A DNA stretch of 64,000 bases, taken from Zonotrichia leucophrys gambelii. Taxonomy: Eukaryota > Chordata > Aves > Passeriformes > Passerellidae. The translations under genes and the position numbers were made by a program. Under the pieces are notes generated by a model that did not search any database, was not told the origin of the DNA, and saw only the letters and a list, made by a program, of their open reading frames with translations. Positions 1 through 12,014 of this stretch are shown piece by piece. Position 1 is the first letter of the stretch, and every line of letters begins with the position of its first letter. The stretch covers positions 120,144 to 184,143 of the forward strand of contig NW_026992294.1 of NCBI RefSeq assembly GCF_028769735.1, read 5' to 3'.

Positions 1-1074
1 ACAGTTGAAAGAAACATAGGATCATAAACCCTTTGCTGATGGAATGCAGCCTATTCATTGGATGAAATGAAGCAGGTAGACAGGACACAAGAAATATTCT
101 TTTGTGGATCAAAAATTTATTTTCTAAAGTGATGCTGACAGATGGTGAACTCACCAACTTAGATATTGCATAGTAGAAAAGGTTGCATAACTTGCTCCAT
201 CAAGTTATGCCTTGGAATCATCATCCATTTTCCCTGCATCTGTGAAAATGTGCCTACCTTTTTCACAATATTTTTGCAGCAGCATTGTTAGGCCTGAGCA
301 GCTGGTATGGAGGGTGAATTAACAGCAGCAAGGTGACTGGCCAGGGGAATTTGCTTCAATGGATTTTGATCTCCTGGATATTTTGAAGATCTGCTTCAGC
401 CCTGTTTGTCAAACACTGCCTTTAAAGGGTGCTAAACAATTGTTCAGGCTGTGGATCACATGAAGAAATACTTTCTGGTGTCCGTACTGGGCCATATGCT
501 CTTTATTCTCTCCCTCAACTTCTCCATCACCTCTCATCTGTTTCACATGAGCTATGTTCAAGGTCCACAGGCTACTTTTCACAGAATCTTCAGGCCTGCT
601 GCAGTAAGAATGATGAATAGAACACAGCTGGGATCAATTTTCCAGTTTGGATAAAATGCATTCTGCACACAAATCCAGTATGCTTGTGCTAAAATGCCTG
701 CTTGAATGGGATAACATCCAGAGAACATGGGATGAGGACACCTGCTGCAGATGTGCCAATTATCAGCACTGTCTGAAGACAGTGTGGGCCACGGCCAAAA
801 CTGAAGATTATAAAAAGGTGGAATCGAGGAGGAGCCATGCTAAACAGTTCTTGGAATATGGAAACTAGTTTGGGAAAAAGTTTACTATGCATAAGGGTCT
901 ATGAATATGCAACAGGCTGATGGAAGTGAAAGGTATTTAAGGGACATCCCTGAAGATAACAGGGGGTCTTGGTTCACTGCCAAGATGCACCCGGCCATAA
1001 TAACCTTTGCTCTGTGGTCCTTTTCTCCTCTTGTCCTTTATTAAACTCTTTAAATTTTCACAGGAGAGTGAACG
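1..1074. other. Unassigned AT-rich DNA
   Basis: I see no gene here. The open frames are all under 75 codons, overlap each other in several frames and have no family signature. The stretch from about 780 to 1060 has LTR-like elements (a TATA-like tataaaa near 811, gtatttaa near 931, tttattaaac near 1038), so it could be the end of an old LTR. I found neither a second copy nor a target duplication, so this is only a possibility. Confidence 0.3.
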
Positions 1075-1600
1075 TGGTTTTTCCCAGCCCCGAGCAAAGA
1101 GCTCTGCCCGGGGGCTCTGGGGAAAGGCGGTGGCGCTCGGCAGCGGCCCCAGCCCGCTCAGCCCCGGGAACTGCCCCGCACCGGGACAAAATCCTGCCCC
1201 GAAGGAGCCCTTGGAACGCCCGCCCGCGGCTCCTCCGCGCCCCGAAGCTCCCGGCAGCTGCCCCCGGTGCTGCCGCAGCTGCGGCTCTGGAGCAGGGAGG
1301 CTCTGCGGGACCCGCGGGCCGGACCCCTCCCAGCCGTGCCCGCCCCGGGGCTGATGCTCGGCCCGGGCTCTCTCGCTGCTCCGGCTCCCGCACGGCCCCG
1401 CTGTGAGCGGGCACCGAGCGCCCGGTGCCGCAGGGCCCCGAGCCCCTGCCCGGCCCAGGGCCAGTGTCCATGGCCGGGCCCTGGCATGTGCCGGGTCCTG
1501 CCCGCCCCCGGCGCAACCTGCAGCTCCCAGCGCAGCTCCCTCCAGCCGGGCACTGCGGGCTCCAGCCGGGCACAGCATTCCGGTCATGGCATCTCTGTTA
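1075..1600. promoter_or_regulatory. GC-rich CpG-island-like block
   Basis: About 525 bases of very high G+C with many CpG dinucleotides, set between AT-rich flanks. Long open frames run on both strands in several frames, as expected of stop-poor GC-rich DNA rather than of a gene. A CpG-island promoter or first exon of an unseen gene is possible, but I found no splice-flanked coding segment or recognisable peptide to support either direction. Confidence 0.4.
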
Positions 1601-2164
1601 TCTCTGCTCACATGTGCACAACGAGCTGCTGCTGAGGCAATCCCAGGTCCCACTGAAGGCTTCCTACCCAAACTGCTGCCTTCAGCTCTCACACACCATC
1701 CAGGAATCCAAGAGCAAAACTGAAATCTGATTAGAGAATCTTGCAAAGTCACATCCGAGAACATTTTGTTATAAAATCACAAATATTAACAGAAGCTGAG
1801 AAAGTCAACAATGATAGAAAACAAGTTTCCAACACTGGGACTAGAAGAGCTCAGGCAATCCATTTGATTGGAATGAGTCCTCTCTTTTTGACATGTGAGC
1901 AGTGCCATCGGATTTCCCAAATCAGGGAAACAGGGAGCCCTGGAAGCAGCAGCTTCACACACAGCAGTGACACAGAACAGGACAGAGCAAGAGGCTGCCA
2001 AAATGATAACTTCTACTTGCAATGAAGAATCTTTGTTTCTAGTTCTACTCTAGCCACCATTAATATAGAGTCAAAAAACCTAAAAATACTGGTAATAATA
2101 GGAACTGTACTATTAATAGCAAAAAAAAAAAAGAAAAAGGAAATAATAAGAATTAATAAAATCC
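1601..2164. other. Unassigned DNA
   Basis: AT-rich sequence with an A-rich tract near 2121-2140. I see no gene, repeat unit or regulatory signal that I can support. Confidence 0.3.
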
Positions 2165-3198
2165 CTGCCATACTTATACTAGGTTTGCATTACAAGGTTT
2201 TGGTGAGGGGTTCTAGGAGCACCTTCTGTGAGGGGCTGCTGGAAGCAGCTGCTCCTCCATGTCCCAGAGTCAAATCAGCCAGCTGCCAGCCAAGACTGTG
2301 CCAGTTAGAAATGGTGGTAACACCTTCGGAAAAAGAGATTTAAGAAAAAGAAAATGGGTGATTGTGTAGTTGTAACTGTGACCAGGGAAGAGCAGGGTAT
2401 GAACATGAGAAAGGAACAACTCTGCACATCCCAGGGCAGGGCAGGGCAGGGCAGGGCAGGGCAGGGCAGGGCAGGGCAGGGCAGAACTGCTCCAGGGGCT
2501 GAAGTTGATTGCCCTGAGATTCCTTGGGGCAGCCCCTGGTGAGGCAGCTGGGCCCCTGCCGCCCATGGAGGGCCCGGAGAGCAGAGATGCACCTGCAGCA
2601 CCTGGAGGAGCCCATGCTGGAGAAGGGGGGTGCCTGAGCAGGGGCTGGGAGCCCATGAGAAACCTGTGCTGGAGCAGGGTCCTGGCAGGACTTGGGAGCC
2701 CATGGACAGTGAGGCAGCTGCAGCAGTTTGTGAGGAGCTGCAGTCCCTGAGATGAACTCACCCTGGAGAAGTTCATGGAGAAGCATCCCCAGGAGTGACC
2801 CCTGGCACAGCAGGGGAACGACTCCTCTCCTTGAGCAGCAGGAGAAACAACGGGTGATGAACTGAGCAGAGCCCCCATTGCCTGTCTGCCTGCACCACTG
2901 GGGGAGGAAGCAGAGCTGGGAAGGAGGGAAGGATGGGCAGAAGGGGGTTTTGAAGCTTTATTTTACTTCTCACTATCCGGCCCTGATCTGGATAAAAAGA
3001 AATTCAATTAATATCTATAATTTCAAAAATGTTTTGCCCATGATGGCATTTGCTGAGTGATCTGTCCCAGTCCTTTACTCAAGCCATGAAGCCTTCATTC
3101 TATTTTCTATTTTTCTGTCTCCTGCCCATCTCGAGGGGAGTGAGAGAGCAGCTATGGTGGGTGCTTGGCATCCAGCCAGGGTGAAGAGACAACACTCA
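2165..3198 (+). mobile_element. Old avian ERVL-type solo LTR (degenerate)
   Basis: The block matches, by recollection, the common roughly 1-kb avian ERVL-type LTR. Its start, near 2180, reads ggtttgcattacaaggtttt. The middle has repeated 'gctggagcagggtcctggcagg' type modules (about 2660-2700). The end has the run 'ggggagtgagagagcagct' and 'ggcatccagccagggt' at about 3135-3181. The copy is diverged and carries an expanded GGGCA array. The 3' edge runs into a CTTT microsatellite, so the terminal CA and target duplication cannot be read. The long minus-strand frames across it are shadows, not genes. Confidence 0.5.
2433..2484. repeat. (AGGGC)n pentanucleotide array
   Basis: About ten uninterrupted copies of the 5-bp unit agggc, inside the old LTR. 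The long minus-strand frames that cross it read as ALPCP peptide repeats and are an artefact. Confidence 0.95.
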
Positions 3199-3573
<375 letters not shown>

Positions 3574-4483
3574 ACAGTGAAGAGGTTGAGAGGGGCTTTG
3601 ATGGAGGAAGTGAAGGTGGCAGGGAGTAGCAGGGACAGCAGGCACGGGGACATGGGACAGGCACCCAAGGGGCCCGGGCAGCTGGCAAGGGGCAAGGCCT
3701 GTCCCCCTGGGCCAGCAGCAGCCCCGTGCACTGCCGAGGGCACTGCCAGCAGGGGCTGGGCTCCAGAGGCAGGGGCAGAGCCCAGCCCCGGGGACGGCGT
3801 TTGTGCCCCAAGCCCTGTCCAGCCCAGCCTGCCCCGAGTGCTGGCACGGCTGCCCTGGACAGCATGACCTGCTGGGGACTCTGAGAGCTGCCCCGCTGTG
3901 ACCCTGCCCTGGGCATTGCACAGGCACCAACCAAACCCCAGCCAGCAGCACCCCTGGTCATGTCCCAGGCACTGGAGAGCATCACAGCCAGCCCTGCTTC
4001 TGGTGATGTCCCAGGCACCAGACCCCATCCCAGCCCTGGGTAATTGGGTAATTTGCTGTTAACTTACATAATTATTATTCTGTGTTTAACAAAAGCCATC
4101 TAATAAATTAACACCCAAAACTCCAGCAGCAGAGCTGGCCCTACCAAATCTGTATGTTTATACATACAGTTAACAAAACCAAAATCCCAGTAATACCTAT
4201 GAGAAGTCTATGAAAGAAACCTATTGAAATTAATCCTACCTCAAGTAAAAACCAACCCATCCAGAAAGTTAGCTTCACTCAAAAACCAATTTACACTGAG
4301 TTAATAATACCAAGAAATGAAAAAACAGACCATATACCACCAATGCATATAATAGTGAAGGGAAAAAAAAACCTACATTTTTTCTTTTTTTCTATTTAAA
4401 TTAACTTCTTTTATTAGCTAGAACAAAAGATTTTGCCAGGACTGTATCAACAACTTCTTCTCCTTCTGAAATGTTCCTTCTCT
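3574..4483. other. Unassigned host DNA
   Basis: GC-rich to about 4040, then AT-rich. Short direct repeats of 'tgatgtcccaggca' occur near 3958-4016 and again near 4870. I recognise no gene or transposon. Confidence 0.35.
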
Positions 4484-4620
4484 AGGCTGCCGGGACACAC
4501 CGTGGCTTTGATGCCGCAAAGGCTCCCGGGATACACCGGGGCGGAACTGCCGCAAAGGCTGCCGGGATTTATCGAGGCCATAACGACGCAAAGACTGCCG
4601 GGATACACTGAGGCTGCGGC
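4484..4620. repeat. 36-bp minisatellite, about 3.8 copies
   Basis: Units start near 4484, 4520, 4556 and 4592, each beginning aggctgccggga or a close variant; the first three end in cgcaa. As 36 is a multiple of 3, the array stays open in several frames and would encode a 12-residue repeat (RLPGYT-type on the plus strand). This is expected of the period and is not evidence of a gene. Confidence 0.85.
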
Positions 4621-4997
4621 GGGCGGGGTGGGGGGTCACGGGGGGGGGGGGGTCACAGCAGCGCCGAAGCGGTTTCAGGGGAAAAAAGGCAGAATTTGAG
4701 CTTGGCCTCGGAGGGCGGGAAAAGGGGAGGAGACACCCCAGAAAAGGGGAGGAAGAGGCGGGGAATGGGAGGGGGCGGAGGACACGGAATCCCTGTGAGA
4801 GGGGAGAAACACACACACACACACACACCCTGCCCCTCAAAAACCGGGACCCATCCCAGCCCCCGCTGCTGGTGATGTCCCAGGCCCTATGAGTGTCCCA
4901 GGTGTGGGACGAGCTCCTCAAATGGCTCAGCCTTGACCCAACACCAACAGAGGCACACCAAGTAAATGAGCCTTGCTTGGTCTTATCCTATGCAAGC
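4621..4997. other. G-rich flank with short (CA)n, unassigned
   Basis: Long guanine runs near 4623-4652 could form a G-quadruplex on the plus strand. A short CA tract lies at about 4808-4828. Between 4830 and 4997 I see no gene. This is the host flank of the minus-strand ERV-A. Confidence 0.4.
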
Positions 4998-5512
4998 TGT
5001 TACAGCTCCAGAGCTCAGTCCCCAAGGGGACTGGGTGCTAGAAGCCAGCTCGCTCTCAGACCAAGGCCGCGGGACAGCCCTAGCAAGCAGGGAAAGTTCA
5101 GCTCTTAGTGATTAGGCAGCTCTTGTGATTTCAGCTTTGCTTGCTAGGTAGCTTTTCCCTTGGCCTAAGGCTCTAAAGCAGACGGTAGACAGAGGAGAAG
5201 CAGAAGATGCTGGCTGTTCCACGAGTATGGCTTTATTGGAGGGTCCATGAAGGGTCTCAGCACTTCTTCTTCCGAGTTAGTAGGGGTACAGTATGCTACT
5301 TTTATACCCTTGGCCCGGATCCAATCCTGACCAATGGCAAAGGTGTTAGAGTGACCATAAGTGACCAATGGTAGGGTTAACAACATATTGCCTTACATGG
5401 CTATAGGGATAAGGTACAAGGCAGATGTCCCTGGAAACAGGAAACTTCTTTGCCGCTGTGTCAGCATTCTATTCTCCAAGGGGCCCTTGCTAAACCTGAG
5501 GGGTTTACTACA
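4998..5512 (-). repeat. ERV-A 3' LTR (outer edge approximate)
   Basis: On the minus strand the LTR begins TGTAGTAAACCCC at 5512, right after the purine-rich stretch AGAAAGTGGAGT (polypurine tract, about 5513-5524). A TATA box lies on the minus strand at about 5300-5307 and a polyadenylation signal AATAAA at 5232-5237. The U5 end is placed at 4998, where the minus strand reads GCTGTAACA, as the most plausible CA terminus. With no 5' LTR for comparison, that edge may be off by up to 100 bp. Confidence 0.6.
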
Positions 5513-6757
5513 ACTCCACTTTCTGTTTTTACAAAAATGCATTTGCGAGAGTTCTTTTGAAACAGTGAACAAGAACATAGCTAACACCGTAAAAATTACA
5601 AGGAGAATCAACAACAATCCCTTAACTGAAGATGCAGCACATCCTGTTAGTCCCCATTGCCCGAAAATTTCATTGACTCAATCTGGGATTCTTTCTACTT
5701 TCAAGTCCTTCACGAGATCTTTCAGTTTCTGGATGTTCGCATGGATGGATTCTGAACGCGAAGAGAGGTTGAAGCAACACATTCCTTCGAAGTCCTCACA
5801 TCCATGTCGGTGGGCAAGCAGCAGGAAGTCAATTGCTGCTCGGTTTTGGAGTGAAGTTTGTCTTGTGGTTTCTTCTTCCTTTAAGAGATCAGTTAAGACT
5901 GCTGATGTGGCGTTAGCTTGTTTACTGAGCCAGCACCCAAGGTGATTGATTTCACCGAGGGCTTTAGCTGCAGCTACCCAGGGTAAAAACAGAGATTGCA
6001 ATCTTTTTTGGTCTGTTCCAATCATATAATCTCGGATCACAATGTTCATCAAATTCAGTGTAGGACCTTTTTCACGTTTTGATTCTCTTTCTTTTTTCCA
6101 ATTGTGTAACAGGGTGATGTTTGGAGTAAGGGTAGAAAGTTTTCCCAGAGTACAGGGACCTCCCTGGAGTCGGGAGGGGATCCCTGCCCATACTCTATCA
6201 CCACAGATGAGAAACATTCCCTTGGGTAATACTTTGGGATGGAGAGAGGACACAGAAATTACACGAGCTGTGTAATTGCACCAATCATGAGGGTTATAGG
6301 CTTTGTTAACTGGTGATACATCTTTTCGATATGTGTTTTTGTGCTGGTCAATTTCTGGCCAATTGTTTTTCGGATGCCTAAAGTAAAATTTGTCACAATA
6401 TGTGGCTTTGGAGGATCCCAATAGATCCAATTCTTGGGGTTCCTCTCGAGCATCTGGCAGAAGTTTTGTCCACTCGTCCCAAGTATCAGCCCCATTGGGT
6501 CTCTTACCTGTGGTGCGGAGAACCTCTAAGTTCTGGACAGGCCAATCGTCTGCTATAAAGGGAATTCCTACTAGACATGTAGAAAGTGGATTATCTATGC
6601 TTCCCACAGACAAGCACATGTTGTCTTGTTTTAATGTTTTTGCTAAGGTTACCCAAACATTATGGCTGGGCTGAGGGCTAATCCAGCCGAAGGCACGCGG
6701 TATGGTGTAGAGCATCCAGGCAGCGGTAAGGACAGCACCGACGGAGATAATTTTCAT
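5393..6757 (-). pseudogene. env: ERV-A env (alpharetrovirus-type Env, one stop in TM)
   Basis: The frame opens at 6757 with a hydrophobic signal-like start. A compact SU of about 225 residues has the conserved segments NVWVTLAKT and LICGDRVWAGIP, followed by a basic cleavage region near residues 227-232. The TM subunit has an internal hydrophobic segment (LFLPWVAAAKALGE), then LQNRAAIDFLLL and a CX6CC motif (CEDFEGMCC). A TGA at 5680-5678 ends the first frame just before the anchor. The same frame continues with a membrane helix (LLLILLVIFTVLAMFL) to 5393. Paired Env genes in ERV-C and -D have the same layout. It is inactive as written. Confidence 0.85.
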
Positions 6758-7040
6758 CTTTGGGCAGGATTAGGGCTTCTGATAGGGAATATAAGCACAA
6801 TTTGTTATCTTTATGATGAGAGGGATTTCTGCCTTGTTCTTTTCTATGTTCCCCTCCTCCCCCCCGTTTTCTTTTAATTTCTAAGCTGCACTACGGGAGG
6901 AGGAGCGGGTAGAAGGTTATGAGGTTTTAAGGTTAGGGAAAGGGAATAATACTTTTTACAATACAACACACAGTGTAATAACACATAATTCAGAGAACAC
7001 TTTTGTGTTAAGGCTATCTGTGGCCTATTACAGCAGACTG

Positions 7041-9871
7041 TTATTTAACTTTCTGTTTTGTCTGCTGCCTTGTAATGGAGCGGTCTGTTCTTGTGTTTGT
7101 GGGTGTTTGGCGACGCCTTCGTCTCCAGGCTGAGCTGGTTTGGTTTTGAGGTGGTCTTGTGTTTGCCTCAGGAGAATTCTTGTCCTCTTCTGTAGTAGTG
7201 TTCGCTGTGCCTAAGTATGGTTTTACGTATTTTCCTGGGTACCACCTTGGACCTGGTGGTAGTAGCACGCATGCATAACCTCTTCCCCAGGTAATCAACT
7301 GATGAGGCCCTGAAATTTGGTGTGTTTCAGGGTCTTTCACGAGCACAGGTGGTTTCTCCGTGAGCTTTGCTTGTGTGGTATTCGCAAAGTGGCGAAGTAT
7401 TGGTGGGTCAGGCTCTGACGCTGTGCAGTTCAGGAAGTTGATGACATAGAGAGCCTTGCAAAGTCTCTCCACTGGAGATGTGATTTTCGTGTCCCTGTTC
7501 TGTTGCTCGAGGACTCTTTTGAGGGTTTGATGTGTCCTTTCCACAATGGATTGTCCTGTGGGGTTTACAGGTATGCCCGTCTTGTGTGCTATGCCCCATT
7601 CATTGAAGAACTCCTTCAACTTGTGGGAGGTATAGGCTGGCCCGTTATCTGTTTTAATCTCCTTTGGTACACCCAGCGTGGCAAAAGCGAGGAGGAAGTG
7701 TTTTAGTGTGTGCATGGTCTTTTCTCCTGCATGTGATGATGCATACACTGCTCCTGAGAACATGTCGACCGAAACATGCACGTACTTTGACCTTCCAAAA
7801 GGTGCGAAGTGAGTTACACCTGTCTGCCACAGCTGACAGCTATTCAGACCTCGGGGATTGACTCCCGTACCCATTGATGGTATCTGGTAGTTTTGACAGT
7901 TCGGACAGGTAGCCACGATAGCTTTTGCCTGATCCTTTGAGAGCTTAAACATTCTCATAAGGGCAGGTACATTTTGATGAAAGAACGTGTGTGACAGCTT
8001 TGCCTGAGCAAAGATGTTAGGAACATTAGCAGTTTCTGCTGCCATAGCTAATGCATCTGCTTTCCTGTTGCCTTCTGCAACAACACCTGGGAGGTCCGTG
8101 TGAGACCTCACATGCATTATGTGATAAGGTTGTTTTCTGTGGGATATCAATTGTATTAATTTAGAGAGCAATTGGTATAACTTTGGGTTAGAGACCTCTT
8201 TGAGAAGAGCATGTTCTGCTCTCATAGCTATTCCCACAACATAAGCTGAATCTGTGACCAGATTGAAAGGCTCGTTTTTAAATTTTCCAAAGGCTCTGAT
8301 GACAGCTGCTAATTCTGCAATCTGTGGCGATCCTTCTACTGTTTGTACGTCAGATTGCCATTCTTGTGTTTGGGAGCCTCTCCAAGTAATCACCGACTTG
8401 TGGGATGACCCTGAGCCATCTGTAAATAGAGTTAGAGCCTTGAGAGGATTTCTACTTTGGATTCGTTTTGGAATCAAATGGAAAGTTTCATTCTGGTTGA
8501 AAAGCTTGTGTTCTGGGATGTCTGATGAAGTTTGACCCGTATAACTGTCCAAAGCAAACTGTAGACTCGCATTGGTCTTGATCAAATCCTCAAAGTCTTT
8601 AAGGGTTATTGGCAAATATATGCATTCAGAATCACACCCTGAAAGGGAGCAAAGGCGAGTCCTAGCCTTTTTTATTAAGTGTGCTATAATCTCCTGGTAG
8701 GTGGTAAGTGTCTTTGTGGGCTGGCTACTTGTAAAAACCCATTCCAGTATCAACAAAGGATCTCGCAGCTGAGGGTCCCATTGGAAGATCAGTCCATGGA
8801 ATCTGGGTGCTTTTCCCAGGATGATGAACTGGAAAGGCAGACTGGGGTCATAGTGATGGGCTTTGCATGAAGACAGGGCTTCCTGGACTTTGATGATGGC
8901 ACCTCTGGCTTCCTCTGTGAGAGTGCAGGGAGAGTCCAGTTCCTTGGGTCCACGTAGAAGATTGAACAAGGGAGCAAGGTCCTCTGATGTAATTCCTAGC
9001 AGTGGATGTACCCAGTTGATGGATTCGCACAGGCTGTGTAAGTCCCTGAGGGTTTTTGGGTTGTCGTTGATGATGATCTGCTGAGGTAGGATTGTTCTTT
9101 CCCGGATCTGGACTCCAAGGTAAGTCTATGGCTCGGTGTACTGAATTTTGTCCTCACGAATTTCCATTCCTTCCTTTTCAATGGCTTCAATAGTCTTTTT
9201 GATTGTTTTGTCCAAGTAAGCTTTGTCTGAAGCACACACCAGAATTCATCCATATAGTGATAGATGATGGCATCTGGAAATGATTTCCGAATGGGAGACA
9301 GGATGTGAGACATGTACCACTGGCAGATAGTTGGCGAGTTTTTTAATCCCTGAGGAAGATAATGCCAATGATATCTTTTGAGCGGAGCTTCCTTGTTAAT
9401 AGAGGGAACGGAAAAAGCAAACCGTGAAGCATCCTCAGGATGCAGTGGTATGCTGAAGAAACAGTCCTTAATGTCTATGATAGCAAGTGTCCAGTCTCTA
9501 GGCAGCATTGATGGGGAGGGCAAGCCAGGCTGAAGAGGGCCCATGTCCTTGATGACTTCGTTGATTCTGCGAAGGTCGTGGAGAAGCCTCCACTTGTTTG
9601 TACCAGGCTTTGGTAGAACAAAGACTGGAGAGTTCCAAGGGCTGTCGGACTCCACTACGTGGCCTTTTTTGAGCTGTTCTTCCACGAGGGCATTTAGGGC
9701 ACAAAGCTTGGCTTTCTTTAGGGGCCACTGCTCAGTCCAGATTGGCTCGTGGCTTTTCCAGGTGAGACGGGGTATTTCTGGCAGCGCGCTCAACTCAGTG
9801 GCCCCAGTCAGAAATCCTGAATGGGAATACATAGGGAAGCACCCCACTGGGATAAAACGTCTCGTCCCCAA
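7041..9871 (-). pseudogene. pol: ERV-A pol (RT, RNase H, integrase) with frameshift and mutated active sites
   Basis: RT starts in the -1 frame relative to protease, with TWKSHEPIWTEQWPL near its N-terminus. At the active site the frame reads YMDE then loses homology: one base is missing in the codon of the second Asp of YMDD (about 9246-9250). The homologous frame continues after it, and a TAG lies at 9128-9126 in the thumb. RNase H keeps its four acidic residues (FTDGSG, AELAA, VTDSAY, RKADAL). Integrase has HHCC zinc ligands and the KTDNGPAY and GQSIVERTH motifs. The first catalytic Asp is Gly (WQTGVTH, codon 7820-7818). It is a beta-like pol, dead at two catalytic sites. Confidence 0.9.
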
Positions 9872-10483
9872 AGAGTGATGGGGGCCCTTACCACAAATGG
9901 ACGGATGGTTGCCAGCTTGCCTTCTGGCCCTTCAACCAGGATGTTGTTCTTGCTCCTCATGGATACTGTAGTTCCACCAATCCCGGAAATCATGCCTGCA
10001 ACAGGTTGTAGATCCCAGTGTGCTGGCCAGTCTGAACGGGCGATGATGGTCACATCTGCTCCAGTGTCCAGCATCCCTGGCAGGTGGGTCTTCTCTCCTT
10101 TGTGGGAGAGGCCGCACTCGATGGTAGGCTTGGATGGTCCCATGATTTGTGCCCACATAGCTGTAGGGTTGAGAGGAATCTGTTCCCTGTGATTCTTTGG
10201 GAGTAAAAACGCCTGTGCTATTGGAGTTCCCTTAGAAAGAAAAAAATGGTAAGTCTATGCAGTATACCTGCACGAGGATCTCTTGTCCCGGCTGCACTGT
10301 CAGCACTTCCGGAACAACGAAGATTTCCTTCGGAGTATTAACAGAATCACCTGTAATTAAAATATCTGAAGGACTCCCTTTAGGTCCATCTTTTCCTGTG
10401 GGAACATGGTGAACATTCTTATCATTAAAGTCAATGGACAAAGCAGTTACCAGTTTTCCGCGGGTACCCCTCTGGGTTTTCCC
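9808..10483 (-). pseudogene. pro: ERV-A pro: dUTPase-like domain plus aspartic protease
   Basis: Entered from gag by a -1 shift at 10483-10477. The first part (to about 10232) aligns by eye to a trimeric dUTPase: VPTGKDGPKG, DILITGD, EIFVVPEVLT and PGQEI fit the order of the dUTPase core, but the catalytic Ser and Asp positions are lost. A frameshift near 10200 separates it from the protease frame (10158-9808). That frame has [10 protein letters not shown] (catalytic DTG), a flap-like GIGG and the WGRDVLSQWG C-terminal motif. The frame ends IQDF-stop. Just before the stop the heptamer GGATTTC resembles known pro-pol slip sites, and RT lies in the -1 frame. Confidence 0.8.
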
Positions 10484-11533
10484 GTGGGTTGGGGCTTCTC
10501 CTTTGGGTCTGGAGCAGCCTGGGTTTCTGCGTGATTGGGTCTTGGTGGCCTTTGATTTGTATTCTGAGCCCGAAGGTCGAACGGGCGCCTCAAGGAGTTT
10601 AAAGGACGCGATTGATAGCGTTGCTGATGTTGGGGTCTTTGATTATAGTTCCGATGGTATCGGGGAGGTGTTCTTTCCGGACAGTCCTTTATATAATGTC
10701 CTAGCTCTCCACAGTGATAGCATTTAGCTTGTTCTTTAGAGGTTATGACTGCATATGCACCAGAAACTCCTTCAGCAATACCCTTAGCAACTGCTTGGGC
10801 CACTTTATTTTCAGTGGATATGTGACGTGTACAGCATTCTAGCATTTGCTCTATAGTAGGGTCTGTATCCACGGGTAAAGACCTCAAAATGGCCTTACAT
10901 TTCTCATTTGAGTTGCTGAAAGCAAGCTTACATAAGAGTTCCTTTCTTGCCTCAGTGCTCTCTATTTTTTTCTCCAAAGCATCTCTAAGTCTGTCCACAA
11001 ATTTTATAAAGCTTTCTTCAATGCCTTGTTTTATAGTAGAAAAATGCATTGTTGGCATTGACTCATCCTGCATAAGAAGCAAGGAGGTTTTTGCTGCAAT
11101 TGCTACATCCTGCAGCGCTTCTTTATTCAGAGTTTCCATTTGTTCTGCTGGCTTTTGAAAGTCTCCTTCACCGGCCAATTGTTCTACTGTGAAGTTGGTC
11201 TTAGTAGCATCGGCAGTATATGAATCTGATAACGTTTTTAAGTGTTTCTTCCAATGCCTATCGCATAACAAATATTCTGCCGGTGACAGAAGGCATTGTG
11301 AAATATTTTTTACATCGTGAGGAAGCAAGACATGTGCAGAGAACATGGCTTCTAGGAAATTTCTAAAGATATGTGAACTACGTCCATGTTCCTTGGCTAT
11401 ATTTCTCAATTGTACCAGTTCCTTATTAGAAATTGGTTTCCATGCCTTGATATTAGATTCCCCACCATTCCTTCCTTGCCTGTACTCGACCGGAAAGGCT
11501 GTGATTTTCTGTGCTAGGTCCCAGTTCCCAGAC
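10447..11533 (-). pseudogene. gag: ERV-A gag, 3' part (capsid and nucleocapsid)
   Basis: The open frame runs from the ERV-B target site to the gag stop at 10447. It begins inside the capsid (NWDLAQKITAFPVEY). The major homology region reads IKQGIEESFIKFVDRLRDAL. Nucleocapsid has one CCHC zinc knuckle (CYHCGELGHYIKDC) followed by an Arg/Pro-rich tail. This part has no internal stop. The missing N-terminal coding part lies beyond ERV-B at 19564-21030, so the gene was cut by that insertion. Confidence 0.9.
10477..10483 (-). promoter_or_regulatory. ERV-A gag-pro -1 frameshift heptamer GGGAAAA
   Basis: Minus strand G GGA AAA in the gag frame (codons GGA AAA), about ten codons before the gag stop. 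A shift of -1 enters the frame of the dUTPase-like domain exactly. The heptamer fits the X XXY YYZ rule. Confidence 0.75.
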
Positions 11534-11888
11534 GGTTGCCTTCTGATACAAGGCAGGCGGCCTGGTTTCAAGAGACAGCACGGCGACCCACTCTCCAGGG
11601 TCGCTCGGGCCTAAGAAACACGCCAACACCAACGTGGTGGACGATCAAAGGCGTTTATTATCTCTTCTCGTGGGGTTTTATAGTCTAAGGGGCTTCTACG
11701 TCAAAAGGGGGTCTGTCTTCACCATCTATGGTTAGTAAGGGATGGAAAGTTACTGGGCAAATGGAAAATTACTGGCATCTGGTTTAGGGGGCTGCATTCC
11801 TATGTTAATTTTCTTATCTAAGGGAACAGGGGCCCTGTCTTCCCGTAACATCGTGAGATCTTCCAAACGCCTGGCCCTATCTGCTACA
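11534..11888 (-). repeat. ERV-B 3' LTR
   Basis: On the plus strand it reads from ggttgcc (the terminal TG's complement has one substitution compared with 19209) to ctgctaca. The minus-strand TATA box (TATAAAA) is at 11677-11683 and AATAAA at 11654-11659. The two signals are only about 20 bp apart, so R must be very short, as in alpharetroviruses. Confidence 0.95.
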
Positions 11889-11904
11889 TCTCCCCCCCCT
11901 TTTT
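11889..11904 (-). other. ERV-B polypurine tract
   Basis: Minus-strand AAAAAGGGGGGGGAGA directly before the 3' LTR. It primes plus-strand DNA synthesis during reverse transcription. Confidence 0.9.
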
Positions 11905-12014
11905 CACAAATGAATGAGATAGTCATATACATAGGTACTGAAATGAGGTATAAGGTTGTAGTTCGATAAGGAAAAGGGGTTCGGTAAATCTGAGTAAGTT
12001 TTCGCCAGTCAAGT

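Noticed and set aside
937..1764. 275-codon minus-strand open frame and overlapping frames in the GC-rich block
   Set aside because: Open frames on both strands and in several registers follow from high GC. No domain, no codon pattern, no splice context.
2270..2878. Open frames of up to 202 codons over the GGGCA array
   Set aside because: They lie in an old LTR and derive their length from the 5-bp repeat.
4418..4921. Periodic 12-residue peptide over the 36-bp repeat as a coding gene
   Set aside because: The period is a multiple of 3, so all frames repeat. No start context, splice sites or homology.
5678..6757. Relation of the LQNRAAID/CX6CC envelopes to filovirus glycoproteins
   Set aside because: The resemblance is the general class I fold shared with alpharetroviruses. 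Retroviral pol and LTR context settles the origin.
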